DNA of 5,822 nt from positions 1-5,822 of the forward strand of contig JASGDF010000210.1 in the NCBI GenBank assembly GCA_047607345.1. The letters are read 5' to 3'. The notes under the pieces are model-generated. The model was not told the DNA's origin, searched no databases, and saw only the letters and a list, made by a program, of their open reading frames with translations. Made by a program: the position numbers and the translations under genes. This document shows, piece by piece, positions 1 to 5,460 of the stretch (position 1 is the first letter of the stretch; each line of letters begins with the position of its first letter). This DNA comes from Pseudomonas_S sp047607345 (GTDB taxonomy: Bacteria; Pseudomonadota; Gammaproteobacteria; Xanthomonadales; Xanthomonadaceae).

Positions 1-234
1 ATCGCGCTCGATCGCCGCGTAGATCGCGAACTCATCGCTCACCGGCGCGCCCAGCGCCTGTTCGAACGCCTCACGGTTGGCGTGCGCGGCATAGGCGCGC
101 TGCTCACCGCCGCCGAGGTTGGACTGGAAGATGCCGGCCGCGCTGACCGGCAGGAAGTCCTCGTAGACCACCGGGTCGGCGCTGACCAGGCCAGCCTCGA
201 TCGCGGCCTCGGCCGGCAGTATCCCGGCGCTGTC
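1..234 (-). pseudogene. Displaced 3' fragment of hglS (second copy of the C-terminal end)
   Basis: This stretch repeats bases 428-661 of the intact hglS gene in the same orientation with 3 differences in 234 bases (positions 73, 106 and 193). It encodes residues D370 to D447 of HglS without any amino-acid change; the remaining six codons and the stop would lie just outside the left edge. Similarity stops abruptly at base 234. Upstream in the same frame there is no ATG, and a TAA stop lies at 268-270, so no full protein can be made. The metal ligands of HglS (H70, H226, E295) lie in the missing part, so even if translated it could not act as the enzyme. All three differences are third-position and synonymous, so the fragment is young or came from a functional allele of a close relative. 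Unknown is what follows to the left, including any further copies. Confidence 0.88.
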
Positions 235-237
235 GAC

Positions 238-263
238 CGACAAAGGGGCCCGACAAAGGGGCC
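238..263. repeat. 13-bp perfect tandem repeat
   Basis: The 13-mer CGACAAAGGGGCC occurs twice in a row, at 238-250 and 251-263. It begins four bases after the hglS fragment ends. The second unit forms the outer part of the left arm of the large palindrome at 255-307. It may be a duplicated target or a slippage product at the edge of that palindrome; I cannot tell which. Confidence 0.85.
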
Positions 264-307
264 AGAGTTAATTTTTGTTTGAAACAATAATTTACTCTGC
301 CCCCTTT
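255..307. repeat. 53-bp near-perfect AT-rich palindrome (REP/MITE-like)
   Basis: The two 26-base arms, 255-280 and 282-307, pair at 23 of 26 positions around one central base (281). The core GTTTGAAAC is perfect and the arms end in AAAGGGG and CCCCTTT. The inner part is strikingly AT-rich for this genome. As RNA it would fold into a long hairpin; the plus strand continues into five Ts (305-309), and the other strand ends CCCCTTTG, so it could act as a weak bidirectional terminator. From memory, similar palindromes with a CAGAGTAAATTATTG core recur in Xanthomonadaceae genomes, which would make it a member of a dispersed family; this could not be checked here. No transposase is present, so any mobility would depend on an enzyme encoded elsewhere. 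Confidence 0.8.
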
Positions 308-333
308 TTGGCGAGGGCCTAGCCGCCGCCCCT

Positions 334-401
334 GTAGGAGCGACTTCAGTTGCGATGGGGCCTTCCGGGGAAAGCCTCATCGCGACTGAAGTCGCTCCTA
401 C
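334..401. repeat. REP-like hairpin just after hglS
   Basis: Arms of 24 bases at 334-357 and 378-401 pair perfectly except for one T-G position (351/384), around a 20-base loop that can pair partly itself. The arm begins GTAGGAGCGACTTCAG, which I recognise as an intergenic repeat common in Lysobacter and relatives. On the minus strand the stem starts 5 nt after the hglS stop codon. No run of Ts follows it, so it is not a classical rho-independent terminator; it more likely protects the 3' end of the hglS mRNA or is simply a dispersed repeat. Role is inferred; the fold is directly visible. Confidence 0.85.
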
Positions 402-406
402 GCGGG

Positions 407-1768
407 TCAGGCCAGCACCGCCAGCGAATCGCGCTCGATCGCCGCGTAGATCGCGAACTCATCGCTCACCGGCGCGCCCAGCGCCTGTTCGAACGCCTCG
501 CGGTTGGCGTGCGCGGCATAGGCGCGCTGCTCGCCGCCGCCGAGGTTGGACTGGAAGATGCCGGCCGCGCTGACCGGCAGGAAGTCCTCGTAGACCACCG
601 GGTCGGCGCTGACCAGGCCCGCCTCGATCGCGGCCTCGGCCGGCAGTATCCCGGCGCTGTCCGGATCGGCCTGGCCGGCCTCGGTCAGGCGGTAGCGGAA
701 GTAGCCCAGGCCTTCGCGGCGCAAGGTGGCGTAGTCGTCCGGGAAATCCGCAAACGCCGCTTCCAGCCGCGCCGCGTAGTCGCCGCCGGTGCTGCCCGCG
801 CCCTCGGCGTCGCGCGCCTGGGCCAGCAGCGCGTCGTACAGCGCGCGGCCCTTCGGGGTCAGCGCCAGGCCGCGCTGCTCGATCTCGCCGAAGCGCGCGG
901 TATGCGTGCCGGACTGCGCACGCTCGGTACCCGGGAAATCGACCGGCTCCTCCAGCGCCTTGAAGCTGGTCTGGCGCAGCAGGATCGGGCAGCGCCGGCG
1001 CGGCGGGCCTTCGATCACCGCCTTGGCCTCGATACCACGGCGCCGCATCTCGACCTGGGCGGCGTCGATGTCGAGCGTGCGTGGGGTCAGGTGGTTGATG
1101 TGCGGGCCGTGGAAGCAGACCACGTCGGCGATCAGCCGGTGCGCCTGGCTCAGCGCGCGGTAGGTCGCCTGCGACACGGTCGCCTCGCGATGCCAGCGGA
1201 AGGTCTCCAGCGCCTCGGCGACGAAGCGCACGGCATCGGCATCACGCAAGCCGCCGTCGCGCTCGGCCTGCTCGATCAGCGCCAGCGCCGCGTCGGTGAA
1301 GATCCGGCGCCGCGCCAGGATGGCGGCCGCCTGCGCGCGCAGCGCGGGATCCTCGATCAGCTCCAGCCGCAGCAACGAGGTAAACACCCGGAACGGATTG
1401 CGCGCCAGCGACGCGGCGCTCACCGGGCGGAACGCGGTCGAATGCACCGGCACGCCGGCCACCGACAGGTCGTAGTAGCCGACCGGCTGCATGCCCATCA
1501 CCGCGAACAGCCGGCGCAGCGTGGCCAGCTCCTGCGCGGTGCCGACCCGGATCGCGCCGTGCCGCTCCAGGTCCAGCCGCGCGCGCTCGTCGTTGCGCTG
1601 CAACTGCGCGGCCAGCGCTGGGTCGGCCGCCAGCGTGTCGGCGTTGACCTGCGACACCAGCGCCATCAGCTCGCCGTACAGCGGTACCTCGGTGCGGTAC
1701 ATGTCCGACATCGCCTGCGCGAACAGGCTGCGGATCTGGTCGGGGGGAACGAATGCGGTGTCGCTCAT
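407..1768 (-). CDS. hglS: 2-oxoadipate dioxygenase/decarboxylase HglS (YdcJ/DUF1338 family)
   Basis: The product converts 2-oxoadipate and O2 to D-2-hydroxyglutarate and CO2, a late step of lysine catabolism, using Fe(II) in a VOC-like fold; it is cytoplasmic. The 453-residue product matches the family length (about 450-465). Residues H70 and R74 in RHGAIR, H226 in GPHINHL and E295 in RFGEIEQRG correspond to the P. putida metal ligands H70, H226 and E294 and substrate arginine R74, the last ligand shifted by one. The start chosen is ATG at 1766-1768 (MSDTAFVPPDQI); the frame is open further upstream to 2029, but that part overlaps the neighbour and looks non-coding. No strong Shine-Dalgarno is visible. 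It lies 109 nt after the secreted-protein gene and may be cotranscribed or have its own promoter. Its last 255 bases lie next to a duplicated fragment. A D-2-hydroxyglutarate dehydrogenase would be the expected partner but is not in the window. Confidence 0.93.
   Translation of the reverse strand: MSDTAFVPPDQIRSLFAQAMSDMYRTEVPLYGELMALVSQVNADTLAADPALAAQLQRNDERARLDLERHGAIRVGTAQELATLRRLFAVMGMQPVGYYDLSVAGVPVHSTAFRPVSAASLARNPFRVFTSLLRLELIEDPALRAQAAAILARRRIFTDAALALIEQAERDGGLRDADAVRFVAEALETFRWHREATVSQATYRALSQAHRLIADVVCFHGPHINHLTPRTLDIDAAQVEMRRRGIEAKAVIEGPPRRRCPILLRQTSFKALEEPVDFPGTERAQSGTHTARFGEIEQRGLALTPKGRALYDALLAQARDAEGAGSTGGDYAARLEAAFADFPDDYATLRREGLGYFRYRLTEAGQADPDSAGILPAEAAIEAGLVSADPVVYEDFLPVSAAGIFQSNLGGGEQRAYAAHANREAFEQALGAPVSDEFAIYAAIERDSLAVLA
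428..661 (-). repeat. Direct repeat, copy within intact hglS
   Basis: This is the partner of bases 1-234, with a period of 427 bp. The differences are G/A at 500, G/A at 533 and C/A at 620 (this copy/left copy). Read on the coding strand they give CGC/CGT (Arg), GGC/GGT (Gly) and GCG/GCT (Ala), all synonymous. Recombination between the copies would delete 427 bp including the palindromes and leave a complete hglS with an unchanged protein. Confidence 0.92.
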
Positions 1769-1838
1769 CGATGGGGCCTGGCTGGCCGGGAAATCCGGCA
1801 AGGCGGCATTCTCGGGGATACCGCGCGCGACGGCCAGT

Positions 1839-1864
1839 CGCGGGGCAACACGGCCTGCCCCGCG
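1839..1864 (-). other. GC-rich hairpin after the secreted-protein gene
   Basis: CGCGGGGCA and TGCCCCGCG form a perfect 9-bp stem around an 8-nt loop. On the minus strand it starts 13 nt after the stop codon at 1878. No T-run follows, so it is at best a partial or rho-assisted terminator, or an mRNA 3'-end stabiliser between this gene and hglS. In GC-rich DNA such stems also arise by chance. Confidence 0.45.
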
Positions 1865-1877
1865 CCCGCTCCGGGGG

Positions 1878-2462
1878 CTACGGCAACCTGGCCTGCTCGG
1901 CCGCTTCGGCGGCGCGAGCCGCGTCCTGCGCCCGCCGCAGACGCTGCGCGCGGTCGCCAAGCTGACGCAGCAGCAACGCGTCGAGTCGGATCGGCCGATC
2001 CCAGCGGTCGTAGCTGGCGACGATGGCATGGCGCACCGCGCGGTAATGCAGATTGTCCGGCGCGATCGGCAGGCGCGCGACCACGCCCTTCCAGCCGTCC
2101 CGGTGGTCGCGGCTCCAGGCGCGCACCGCCTCGCCGCACGACAGGTTCATCGCGAACGTCCAGGCACAGGCGAAGTAGATGTCGCCCGGCTGCCAGCGCT
2201 GCTGCTCCAGCAGGGCCTGGACGTAGCCGCGGCGGACGTTGGCGTAGCGTGCCACTTCGTCGACGAAGCTGTCCGGGTAGCGCCGCGCATAGGCGTTGAT
2301 GTCGGCCAGCTGGCGATCGATCCAGGCATCGCCAGTATCCGGCGCATAGACGGCCACGACCTGCGGCGCCGGCTGTGCGCGCAGCCCGCCGGCGGCGGAT
2401 GCCAGCGTGAGCACGAACACGGCGGAAAGCATGCGAAGCATCATCCGGCGATGATGCCGCAT
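1878..2462 (-). CDS. Conserved exported protein of unknown function
   Basis: The 194-residue product has a typical Sec signal peptide: a basic N-terminus (MRHHRRMMLRM), a hydrophobic stretch at about 12-26, and likely cleavage near A29-Q30 ahead of PAPQVVAVY. The mature part begins with an acidic, aromatic segment (GDAWIDRQLADINAYARRYPD, shown here as positions 44-64). It contains two cysteines, C99 and C109, that could form a disulfide in the periplasm, and ends in an Arg/Ala/Glu-rich helix (about 165-194). I recall similar unnamed proteins in Xanthomonas relatives but no named domain, so no function is proposed. The start is uncertain: ATG at 2460-2462 has a G-rich stretch upstream and lies 19 nt after the HAD gene stop; ATGs at 2442-2444 and 2439-2441 would also keep the signal peptide. 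The short spacing suggests cotranscription with the HAD hydrolase. Confidence 0.8.
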   Translation of the reverse strand: MRHHRRMMLRMLSAVFVLTLASAAGGLRAQPAPQVVAVYAPDTGDAWIDRQLADINAYARRYPDSFVDEVARYANVRRGYVQALLEQQRWQPGDIYFACAWTFAMNLSCGEAVRAWSRDHRDGWKGVVARLPIAPDNLHYRAVRHAIVASYDRWDRPIRLDALLLRQLGDRAQRLRRAQDAARAAEAAEQARLP

Positions 2463-2481
2463 GCCCCGCCGGGTGTCGCGC

Positions 2482-3240
2482 TCAACCGGCGCGAGGGCCG
2501 CCCGCGACCGCATCCAGCGTGCGCACCGCCTCCGGCCAACCCCACGCGTCGGCAGTCTCGCGCAGGCGCGGATCGCCGGCGATCACGCCGTGCTCGTCCT
2601 CGTGCGCCCAGGTGACGTGGTAAGGCGTGTGGACGCCCCACCCGCCCAGCGCCAGCACCGGCTCGATGTCCGAGCGCAGCGAATTGCCGACCATGACGAA
2701 GCGCTGCGCCGGCAGGCCGAACTCGGCCAGCACCCGCGCATAGGTCGGCGGATCCTTCTCCGACACCACCTCGATGCGCTGGAACAGGTCCGACAGGCCG
2801 GACTGGGCGATCTTCTGCTCCTGGTGGAACAGATCGCCCTTGGTGATCAGCACGACCTGGAACTCGCGCGCGATCTCCGCCACCGCCTCGCGCACGCCGG
2901 CGATCACCTCCACCGGGTGCTGCAGCGTGGCGCGGCCGATCTCCACCACCCGCTGGATGTCCTGCGCGCTGATGCGCGCCTCGGTCAGCTCGATCGCGGT
3001 CTCGATCATCGACAGGGTCATGCCCTTGGCGCCGTAGCCGAAGATCCCGAGGTTGCGTCGCTCGACCGCCAGCAGATGCCGCTGCATGCGCTGGTCACTC
3101 AGGTCGATGTAATGGCCGAGGATCGCCTCGAAGTCACGCTCGGCGGCGCGATAGTAGTCCTCGCTCTTCCAGAGCGTATCGTCGCCGTCGAAGCCGACCA
3201 GTTGGATCGCGTGGCCGTCGCGTGTGCCGGGAGAGTTCAT
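2482..3240 (-). CDS. HAD-family hydrolase (phosphatase-like)
   Basis: The 252-residue protein carries all four haloacid dehalogenase motifs: motif I FDGDDTLW with nucleophile D18 and acid/base D20, motif II T133 in LITKGD, motif III K162 in SEKDPPTY, and motif IV VGNSLRSD (186-191), where the usual GDxxxD has N in place of the first D. About 110 residues between motifs I and II form a helical C1-type cap (FGYGAKGMTLSMIETA at 67-82). It is most likely a cytoplasmic phosphatase acting on a small phosphorylated metabolite; substrate unknown. Start ATG at 3238-3240 was chosen because the preceding 21 residues of open frame do not look like protein and motif I then sits at the usual depth. There is no Shine-Dalgarno, but a TACAAT hexamer lies 6 nt upstream, compatible with leaderless transcription. 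It follows a terminator, so it probably begins a new transcript with the secreted-protein gene behind it. Confidence 0.92.
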   Translation of the reverse strand: MNSPGTRDGHAIQLVGFDGDDTLWKSEDYYRAAERDFEAILGHYIDLSDQRMQRHLLAVERRNLGIFGYGAKGMTLSMIETAIELTEARISAQDIQRVVEIGRATLQHPVEVIAGVREAVAEIAREFQVVLITKGDLFHQEQKIAQSGLSDLFQRIEVVSEKDPPTYARVLAEFGLPAQRFVMVGNSLRSDIEPVLALGGWGVHTPYHVTWAHEDEHGVIAGDPRLRETADAWGWPEAVRTLDAVAGGPRAG

Positions 3241-3246
3241 CGGCCG

Positions 3247-3252
3247 ATTGTA
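3247..3252 (-). promoter_or_regulatory. Possible -10 box of a leaderless promoter for the HAD gene
   Basis: On the minus strand TACAAT (5 of 6 matches to TATAAT) lies six bases before the ATG, so transcription would begin at or next to the start codon. No good -35 hexamer sits 16-18 bases upstream (nearest is a GACAAA at 19 nt spacing). The position after a terminator and absence of a ribosome-binding site support it; the box itself is weak evidence. Confidence 0.35.
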
Positions 3253-3334
3253 GTGCAGAGTCTGCCGGGCTTTTGTCCGGGCAAGCGGAAAACGCTCCGG
3301 CACGAGGAAATGCCATACCCTTGCGAGGACTCAC

Positions 3335-3360
3335 AAAAAGGGAGTGGCAAAGCCACTCCC
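3335..3360 (-). terminator. Rho-independent terminator of the EF-hand gene
   Basis: On the minus strand GGGAGTGGC and GCCACTCCC (3352-3360 and 3340-3348) form a perfect 9-bp GC-rich stem with a 3-nt loop, followed directly by TTTTT (3339-3335). It starts 28 nt after the stop codon at 3389. This separates the EF-hand gene from the HAD gene. Confidence 0.93.
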
Positions 3361-3388
3361 GTTCGATTTGCCCATGCTCCGTTGGCAA

Positions 3389-3748
3389 TCAGTTCTGTTG
3401 CTGCGCCGGGGCGCTGTTGGCGCCACTCTGCTGCTTGGCGACGAAGGCCTTGTATTCGTCCGGGGTCAGCTTGCCGTCGCCATTGCCGTCGGCCTGGTCG
3501 AAGACCTGGGCGAGACCGGCATTGACCTGAGCCTCCTGCTTGCTGATCGCACCGTCGCTGTCGGTATCGACGCTGGCCCAGGTCTGCCCGCCGCCGGAGG
3601 ACGACTGGCCGGCGGCCTGAGCGGACTGGGCCGAGGTCGCGGCGGTCGAGTCCTGCTTCGCGGCGCTCTGAGCCATGGCCGGCAGCGCGAGGGCAGCCGC
3701 CAGTGCGGCGGTGACGGCGATCAACATCTTGCGATTGCGGTTATTCAT
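3389..3748 (-). CDS. Secreted two-EF-hand calcium-binding protein
   Basis: The 119-residue product starts with a Sec signal peptide (basic MNNRNRK, hydrophobic 8-24, cleavage after PAMA at 26). A Ser/Ala/Gln/Gly-rich linker of about 30 residues follows (28-56). Two canonical 12-residue EF-hand loops come next: DTDSDGAISKQE (61-72) and DGNGDGKLTPDE (87-98), each with the D-x-D/N-x-D-G start and final Glu needed for Ca2+ binding. The tail is Gln/Ala-rich and disordered. It is probably a periplasmic or extracellular calcium binder; whether it buffers, senses or partners another protein cannot be read here. Start ATG at 3746-3748 is set by an AAAGGAG ribosome-binding site 9 nt upstream and by the signal peptide; the open frame runs on to 3874 without protein character. 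It is a single-gene unit with its own terminator. Confidence 0.93.
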   Translation of the reverse strand: MNNRNRKMLIAVTAALAAALALPAMAQSAAKQDSTAATSAQSAQAAGQSSSGGGQTWASVDTDSDGAISKQEAQVNAGLAQVFDQADGNGDGKLTPDEYKAFVAKQQSGANSAPAQQQN

Positions 3749-3979
3749 TGCGGATGTCTCCTTTGCGATTCGGGGTAATGCACGGCGGACGTGCATGGGA
3801 CCCCAACCTACCGGCCGCGCATGAACCTGCCTTGCCCCGCGATCGAGGGCGAAACAGGCTCTTAACCACCTCATCCGCGAATGCGGCTAGGCCGAAGTTA
3901 GCGGCAGGTGATGCGTCGGTAACGCGCGCATTCAACGCCGCGCAAACTGCGAGCCAGCACGCGTTTCGCGCAGGCCGGC
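3749..3979. other. Intergenic region upstream of the EF-hand gene, with inverted repeat
   Basis: These 231 bases hold the EF-hand leader and presumably its promoter. A perfect 7-bp inverted repeat with 5-bp spacer, ATGCACG and CGTGCAT, lies at 3778-3796, about 30-48 bases before the start codon; it may be an operator or a leader hairpin. I found no convincing -35/-10 pair. The half next to the membrane-protein gene (3900-3979) shows no T-tailed hairpin, so readthrough from that gene is possible. Confidence 0.45.
3758..3764 (-). promoter_or_regulatory. Strong Shine-Dalgarno of the EF-hand gene
   Basis: AAAGGAG on the minus strand ends 9 nt before the ATG at 3748. It is the best ribosome-binding site in the window and settles the start codon. 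Confidence 0.9.
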
Positions 3980-4357
3980 TCAGCCCTCGCCAGGGTCGTT
4001 TTTTTCTGATTGCGCACTGAACAGCCGCCAGCCCAGGCCGATGCCGGCCAGCGCACCGGTCAGTTCCAGCACCACGCGCGTGCCCAGTTCGTTCGGATCG
4101 TGGATGCCGGCCAGCGCCAGCCGCGCGTACAGCGGCGACTCCAGGCGCACGATGCTGGTGTAGAACAGGTTCCAGATGTCATAGCCGGCCGCGATCGCGG
4201 CGGCGACGACGCAGGCCCCGCCCAGCGCCTGGCCATGCGACAGGCCGGCCCGGCGGCGCAGCCACTCGCACAGCGCGAACACCCCCAGCCCCACCAGCAA
4301 CGCGATCAGGCCAGCCTCCAGCGATCCGAGCAGGCCGTAGTGCAGCGGCAGGTTCAT
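3980..4357 (-). CDS. Small integral membrane protein of unknown function
   Basis: The 125-residue product has three likely membrane helices: about 13-33 (EAGLIALLVGLGVFALCEWL), 45-66 (GACVVAAAIAAGYDIWNLFY) and 94-113 (VVLELTGALAGIGLGWRLF). RRR after helix 1 (34-36) fits a cytoplasmic loop under the positive-inside rule, and the hydrophilic C-tail (SAQSEKNDPGEG) is short and charged. The segment between helices 2 and 3 (VRLESPLYARLALAGIHDPNELG, residues 70-92, split here only for naming) is amphipathic. I do not recognise a named family. The single ATG at 4355-4357 is the only good start; the ribosome-binding site is weak (GGAA). It lies 104 nt after the CPXCG gene. Confidence 0.8.
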   Translation of the reverse strand: MNLPLHYGLLGSLEAGLIALLVGLGVFALCEWLRRRAGLSHGQALGGACVVAAAIAAGYDIWNLFYTSIVRLESPLYARLALAGIHDPNELGTRVVLELTGALAGIGLGWRLFSAQSEKNDPGEG

Positions 4358-4461
4358 GCGGGGGGTTCCGGTGGGAGGAGCGCCATTCTAGTCGGCGCAA
4401 GGAGTGTGGACTGGCAAGCACGCCTGCCCTGCGGCCCCGATCCCGCGCGGCGGCGCAGCGC

Positions 4462-4659
4462 TCAGGCTTCGTTCTCCGAGCGCGCCTGCACCCGCACCTC
4501 GCCATCCTCGTCCACCGCCACGTCGATCACGATCGGCCGGCAGCACACCTGGCAGTCCTCGATGTATTGCTGCCGCTCGACCGAACTGTCGACCACGATG
4601 TCGATCCACTCCCCGCAATAGGGGCAAGCGATGTCGACGAAGCTCTGGATGCCGGACAT
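4462..4659 (-). CDS. CPXCG motif-containing cysteine-rich protein
   Basis: This 65-residue protein has the pattern of the Cys_rich_CPXCG family: C12-P-Y-C15-G near the N-terminus and C36-Q-V-C39-C40 about 20 residues later, which together make a likely zinc-ribbon site. The tail is acidic (VDEDGEVRVQARSENEA). Members are small cytoplasmic proteins widespread in gammaproteobacteria; their role is not established. The ATG lies 6 nt after the dipeptidase stop codon and no clear Shine-Dalgarno is visible, so translation is probably coupled to the upstream gene. Confidence 0.92.
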   Translation of the reverse strand: MSGIQSFVDIACPYCGEWIDIVVDSSVERQQYIEDCQVCCRPIVIDVAVDEDGEVRVQARSENEA

Positions 4660-4665
4660 GACGTA

Positions 4666-5379
4666 TCAGCGGATCGGGAAGTCGTAGGCAGTGTCCGGGG
4701 TCGGCTCCGGGGTCAGCGTGAAATGCCACCATTCCATCGGGTAGTTGGCGAAGCCCTGTGCCCGCATCGCCTCCAGCAGCTGCCGGCGATGGCGACGCTG
4801 CAACGGCGTGGCGCGCGGTGAGTCGGTGTTGGCAAGCGTGTCGAAGAAGTCGAAGCCGGTACCCATGTCCACGTCCCGACACGGACCGGCGCGGCAATCC
4901 AGCAGGCCCAGGTCGACGGTGGCGCCGCGGCTGTGGCCGGAGGTCTCGGCGATGTAGTCGCCCAGCAGCGCGCGCTTGTCCACGTCCGGATAGTGCTCGG
5001 GCTTGGTGGCCTGGTCGTCGAGATCGCGCGCCCAGGCGACGAAGGCCTGCACCGCGCGCACCGGCCGGTAGCAGTCGTACAGGCGCAGCGCATAGCCCTG
5101 CGCGCGCAGCGTACGCTGCACCCGCGCCAGCGCCTCGGCGGCCGGCGCCAGCAGCAGGCAGCGCGGCGCCTCGTAGCCGGGCACGACCCGGCCGGTGAAG
5201 TTGTCGCGGCCGGCATAGCGCATGTCGACGACGAAGCCCGGCGCCAGCGTGGCGACATCGAGCATGCCGGCCTGCGCCGCGTCGGTGGCCGCCGAGCGCG
5301 CCTGCGCCAAGGCGCCAGCGCAGGCCAGCAACGCCGGCAGGCCGACCAGCCAGGCGCGAATCGGTGGGCAACGGATCAT
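4666..5379 (-). CDS. Exported D-alanyl-D-alanine dipeptidase (M15D, VanX/DdpX-like)
   Basis: This zinc dipeptidase family hydrolyses D-Ala-D-Ala. In the 237-residue product the M15 signature SGHSRGATVDLGL (147-159) gives zinc ligands H149 and D156; MEWWHF (215-220) gives catalytic E216 and third ligand H219; R105 in YRP matches the substrate arginine of VanX. An N-terminal hydrophobic stretch (9-25) is a signal peptide ending near ALAQA; C20 within LLAC could be an imperfect lipobox, so a lipoprotein is possible. C103 and the C162/C167 pair may be disulfides. Start ATG at 5377-5379 has GAGG 7 nt upstream. Export fits peptide salvage or wall trimming in the periplasm rather than the cytoplasmic VanX resistance role, and no van regulatory or ligase genes are nearby. 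It sits between a serine hydrolase and CPXCG, probably one operon. Confidence 0.93.
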   Translation of the reverse strand: MIRCPPIRAWLVGLPALLACAGALAQARSAATDAAQAGMLDVATLAPGFVVDMRYAGRDNFTGRVVPGYEAPRCLLLAPAAEALARVQRTLRAQGYALRLYDCYRPVRAVQAFVAWARDLDDQATKPEHYPDVDKRALLGDYIAETSGHSRGATVDLGLLDCRAGPCRDVDMGTGFDFFDTLANTDSPRATPLQRRHRRQLLEAMRAQGFANYPMEWWHFTLTPEPTPDTAYDFPIR

Positions 5380-5386
5380 TGGAGCG

Positions 5387-5390
5387 CCTC
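5387..5390 (-). promoter_or_regulatory. Shine-Dalgarno of the dipeptidase gene
   Basis: GAGG on the minus strand ends 7 nt before the ATG at 5379. It supports this start over the upstream in-frame ATG at 5413-5415, which would bury the signal peptide. Confidence 0.6.
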
Positions 5391-5460
5391 GCGGGATGGC
5401 TCGATCACAGTACACAGCTTGCCCGGATGGGCGTTCCCGGTGAAGTGCCGGCGCGCCCGG

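Larger units (their letters stand above)
235..406. other. Non-coding palindrome cassette between the two hglS 3' ends
   Basis: These 172 bases separate the displaced hglS fragment from the intact gene. They contain the 13-bp tandem repeat, the AT-rich palindrome and the REP-like hairpin, joined by a short GC-rich linker (310-333). No open frame here has a plausible start, ribosome-binding site or recognisable product. The right boundary is set at the hglS stop codon; the left boundary is the point where the two gene copies diverge. Confidence 0.75.

Noticed and set aside
39..380. 113-codon minus-strand frame across the cassette and the hglS fragment
   Set aside because: It reads the fragment in a different frame from HglS, begins in the REP-like hairpin and has a composition typical of a shadow frame.
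1..661. CRISPR-like or multi-copy satellite array
   Set aside because: Only two units are visible, the unit is coding sequence of hglS, and the spacer is palindromic rather than a set of unique spacers.
1769..2029. N-terminal extension of HglS
   Set aside because: The frame is open, but residues before MSDTAF do not resemble the family and overlap the C-terminus of the exported protein; with the ATG at 1768, H70, R74 and H226 number exactly as in the P. putida enzyme.
350..2299. 649-codon open frame on the plus strand
   Set aside because: It is antisense to hglS and the secreted-protein gene, starts inside the REP-like hairpin, and its product is rich in Arg/Gln/Ala with no domain. Long antisense frames are expected opposite GC-rich genes with strong third-position bias.
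2461..3525. 354-codon open frame on the plus strand
   Set aside because: It runs antisense through the HAD gene with clear catalytic motifs and through a terminator; the translated sequence has no recognisable family.
4388..5371. 327-codon open frame on the minus strand
   Set aside because: It overlaps the dipeptidase and CPXCG genes in another frame and yields an Arg/Gly/Ala-rich sequence of low complexity; the other frame has intact M15 and CPXCG motifs.
5399..5420. CRP/Clp-like half site TGTGATCGA upstream of the dipeptidase
   Set aside because: Only one half of the usual palindrome is present and there is no matching second half or promoter, so chance is the simpler explanation.
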